From Verrucomicrobiota bacterium (GTDB taxonomy: Bacteria > Verrucomicrobiota > Verrucomicrobiia > Opitutales > Oceanipulchritudinaceae), in NCBI GenBank assembly GCA_009908535.1, contig JAAAOD010000252.1:1-9022 (forward strand): a stretch of DNA of 9,022 nt, read 5' to 3'. The notes beneath the pieces are model-generated. The model did not search any database, had not been told where the DNA came from, and saw nothing but the letters and a program-made list of their open reading frames with translations. The position numbers and the translations under genes are program-made. Positions 7,349 to 9,022 of the stretch are shown piece after piece (position 1 is the first letter of the stretch; every line of letters begins with the position of its first letter).

Positions 7349-7349
7349 G

Positions 7350-8957
7350 ATGACCGGGGAATCCTCGAATGTGGCGCGCCACCTCGCCACGCAGGCGCAG
7401 ATCCATCCGGAGACGGCGGCGGTGCACGCGCCCTTTCGGAAAGGCGGTCGCCTTGAGTACGCGACGCTGACCTTCGCCCGCCTGTACGAAGAGACCCGCC
7501 GGACGGCGGCCTTGTTCCGAAGGAGCGGGGTGCGGCCGGAACAGCGTGTCCTGCTGATGGTCCGGCCCGGAGCGGATTTGCTGCGCTGCTGCTTCGCCCT
7601 TTTTCTTATCGGGGCGGTTCCCGTCCTGATCGATCCCGGCATGGGGCTGCGGGCCTTTCTCAACTGCGTGCGGCGTTCCCGGCCGGAAGCGATGGTCGGC
7701 ATCCCGCTGGCCCATATCGTGAGCCGCCTTTTTCCGCGCGCCTTCGCCTCGGTCCGCCACCGGATCCGGGTCGGCAAAGGTTTCGGGGACCGAATCCGCG
7801 GGGAGGACGGCGCGGCGGAAAGCTTTAATGTTCGCAAAGCGGACGATCCGGCCGCGATCCTGTTTACCTCCGGGTCCACCGGACCGCCCAAGGGGGTTTC
7901 CTACGAGCACGGCCAGTTCGAGGCGCAGGTGAACCTTTTGCGCGAAACCTTCAAGGTGCGGCCCGGGGAAGTTGATTTGCCCATGCTGCCGGTCTTCGCT
8001 CTTTTCAATCCCGCCCTCGGCATGACCACGGTGGTGCCGGAAATCAATCCCGGGAAACCCGCCGCGGTGGCGCCGGCGAAGATCCTCGAGGCGATCGAGC
8101 GTTGCGGAGTGACGACCAGTTTCGGCGCGCCGGTGCTCTGGCGGAAAATCGCTACTTACGCGGAGCAACGCGGCCTGCGCTTTCCGGCCATGCGGCGGCT
8201 CCTGATGGCCGGGGCCCCGGTGCCACCCGCGCTCTTCGCCCGTTTGCGGGAGGTCTTTCCCAACGCCGCCCTCTGGTCGCCCTATGGCGCCACCGAGTGC
8301 CTGCCCGTCTCCGCCATCGAGGCGGAGGAGGTTCTCGGGGAAACCGCCACCGCCACCGAAAACGGCGCGGGGACCTGCGTCGGGCGTCCCGTGGCCGGCG
8401 TCGAGGGCGTCATTCTGCCCATCATGGAAGCGAAGCGGGAACGCTTTTCCGCCGACGAATGCCTGCCGCCCGGACGGATCGGCGAGATCGTCGTCACCGG
8501 ACCCAGCGTGACGCGTCAGTACGACGGGCTGCCCGAGGCCACCGCGTTGGCGAAGACGCGCGACGAAGCTGGCCGCGTCTGGCATCGCATGGGGGACGCC
8601 GGTTATCTCGATAACAAGGGGCGCCTCTGGTTCTGCGGACGCGTCGCGGAACGGGTCCGTACGGCGGAGGGGGATTTGTTTCCGGACTGTTGCGAGGGGA
8701 TTTTCAATACCGTTCCCGGCGTGGCGCGTTCGGCCCTCATCGGGCTCGGGGAACCGGGTCGACAGGAGCCGGCGATGGTCATCGATCCGGAGAAGGGGAG
8801 GGCGCCGGAGGAAAACGCGCTTCGGCGTGTCGCGGAAACCCACGACATCACACGCGGGATCCGGCGGTTTTTCTTCGACCGGAATTTTCCGGTGGACGTC
8901 CGGCACAACGCGAAGATCCACCGCCATGTACTTGCACGGAGGTATCGCGGAAAATGA
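7350..8957 (+). CDS. oleC: OleC-type adenylate-forming enzyme, probable beta-lactone synthetase
   Basis: This 535-residue enzyme belongs to the acyl-CoA ligase/adenylation superfamily and reads as OleC, which adenylates a 2-alkyl-3-hydroxy acid and closes it to a beta-lactone during long-chain olefin synthesis. The ATP-binding loop is LFTSGSTGPPKG (171-182), the aromatic-acidic motif is PYGATE (311-316), the ribose-binding Asp is Asp416 in MGDAGYLDNKGRLWFCGR, and the C-terminal catalytic lysine is Lys522 in FPVDVRHNAKIHR, a sequence typical of OleC. An overlapping dehydrogenase-like start (OleD) supports the call. The ATG at 7350, one base after the purK stop, is preferred over an in-frame ATG at 7284, which would add 22 residues inside purK and is not needed by the fold. 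No oleA or oleB lies upstream. A generic fatty acid-CoA ligase is the main alternative. Confidence 0.85.
   Translation: MTGESSNVARHLATQAQIHPETAAVHAPFRKGGRLEYATLTFARLYEETRRTAALFRRSGVRPEQRVLLMVRPGADLLRCCFALFLIGAVPVLIDPGMGLRAFLNCVRRSRPEAMVGIPLAHIVSRLFPRAFASVRHRIRVGKGFGDRIRGEDGAAESFNVRKADDPAAILFTSGSTGPPKGVSYEHGQFEAQVNLLRETFKVRPGEVDLPMLPVFALFNPALGMTTVVPEINPGKPAAVAPAKILEAIERCGVTTSFGAPVLWRKIATYAEQRGLRFPAMRRLLMAGAPVPPALFARLREVFPNAALWSPYGATECLPVSAIEAEEVLGETATATENGAGTCVGRPVAGVEGVILPIMEAKRERFSADECLPPGRIGEIVVTGPSVTRQYDGLPEATALAKTRDEAGRVWHRMGDAGYLDNKGRLWFCGRVAERVRTAEGDLFPDCCEGIFNTVPGVARSALIGLGEPGRQEPAMVIDPEKGRAPEENALRRVAETHDITRGIRRFFFDRNFPVDVRHNAKIHRHVLARRYRGK
8938..8942 (+). promoter_or_regulatory. Probable ribosome-binding site for the OleD-like gene
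   Basis: GGAGG sits inside the end of oleC, with 11 bases between it and the ATG at 8954. It is the clearest Shine-Dalgarno-like sequence before any start in this window. The spacing is a little long, and it could be coincidental coding sequence. Confidence 0.4.
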
Positions 8958-9022
8958 AGGTCCTGGTCACAGGCGGGGCCGGCTTCCTCGGTCGCTACAT
9001 CCTGCGGGAACTCCGGGAGGCG
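8954..9022 (+). CDS. oleD: NAD(P)-binding epimerase/dehydrogenase, probable OleD (3' end outside window)
   Basis: Only the first 23 codons are visible. They encode a Rossmann-fold start, MKVLVTGGAGFLGRYILREL, with the GGxGxxG dinucleotide-binding loop (7-13) typical of extended short-chain dehydrogenases and NAD-dependent epimerases. The start overlaps the oleC stop by four bases (ATGA). OleD is the NADPH-dependent reductase that makes the 2-alkyl-3-hydroxy acid consumed by OleC, and oleC-oleD adjacency is common, so OleD is the best reading. The fragment alone cannot separate it from a sugar-nucleotide epimerase. Confidence 0.72.
   Translation, partial: MKVLVTGGAGFLGRYILRELREA

Noticed and set aside
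7284..7349. An upstream in-frame ATG for oleC within purK
   Set aside because: The added 22 residues are not part of the fold, and the ATG at 7350 directly after the purK stop is the natural start.
7056..8927. A 623-codon open frame on the minus strand opposite oleC and the end of purK
   Set aside because: It runs antisense to two genes with intact family motifs. Its translation is Arg/Pro/Gly-rich without recognisable domains, as expected for the complement of GC-rich coding sequence.

Overview
The window is a gene-dense, GC-rich stretch of a bacterial chromosome. Every supported gene is on the + strand. There are ten coding regions: the first is cut off by the window's 5' edge and the last by its 3' edge. 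Neighbouring genes are separated by at most 49 bases, and three junctions are 4-base ATGA overlaps. No rRNA, tRNA, CRISPR array, insertion sequence or phage-like gene is visible, and no stretch near 300 bases lacks a gene. The gene content (TPR-type sensor kinase, BtpA family protein, lipoprotein cyclophilin, purEK, then OleC and OleD) and base composition suggest a Verrucomicrobiota member of the Opitutae type. This is an inference from recognised families; no taxonomic marker is present.

Bases 1-2016 encode most of a membrane sensor histidine kinase: a helical-repeat sensor region, one membrane segment, a short coiled coil, a dimerisation/phosphoacceptor domain and an ATPase domain with a degenerate G2 box. 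It overlaps a BtpA/SgcQ family TIM-barrel protein (2013-2855). Next come a lipoprotein cyclophilin-type peptidyl-prolyl isomerase (2865-3509), a class I SAM-dependent methyltransferase of the RlmI/RlmK-like group (3521-4399), a 100-residue unrecognised protein with clustered cysteines (4406-4708) and a ten-helix EamA/DMT-type transporter (4727-5659).

The 49-base gap at 5660-5708 is the widest non-coding interval and contains an imperfect inverted repeat. After it come purE and purK, which carry out the two-step carboxylation of AIR to CAIR in purine synthesis. One base after purK begins an adenylate-forming enzyme that reads as OleC (beta-lactone synthetase). It overlaps the first 23 codons of an NAD(P)-binding short-chain dehydrogenase, probably OleD. 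The right half therefore looks like one transcription unit joining purine carboxylation to long-chain olefin (or beta-lactone) synthesis. The rest of the ole pathway (oleA, oleB) is not in the window.

Most genes are ordinary members of known families. The points most worth a second look are the purEK-oleC-oleD linkage, the altered ATP-binding motif of the kinase, the small cysteine-containing protein, and the near absence of Shine-Dalgarno sequences.
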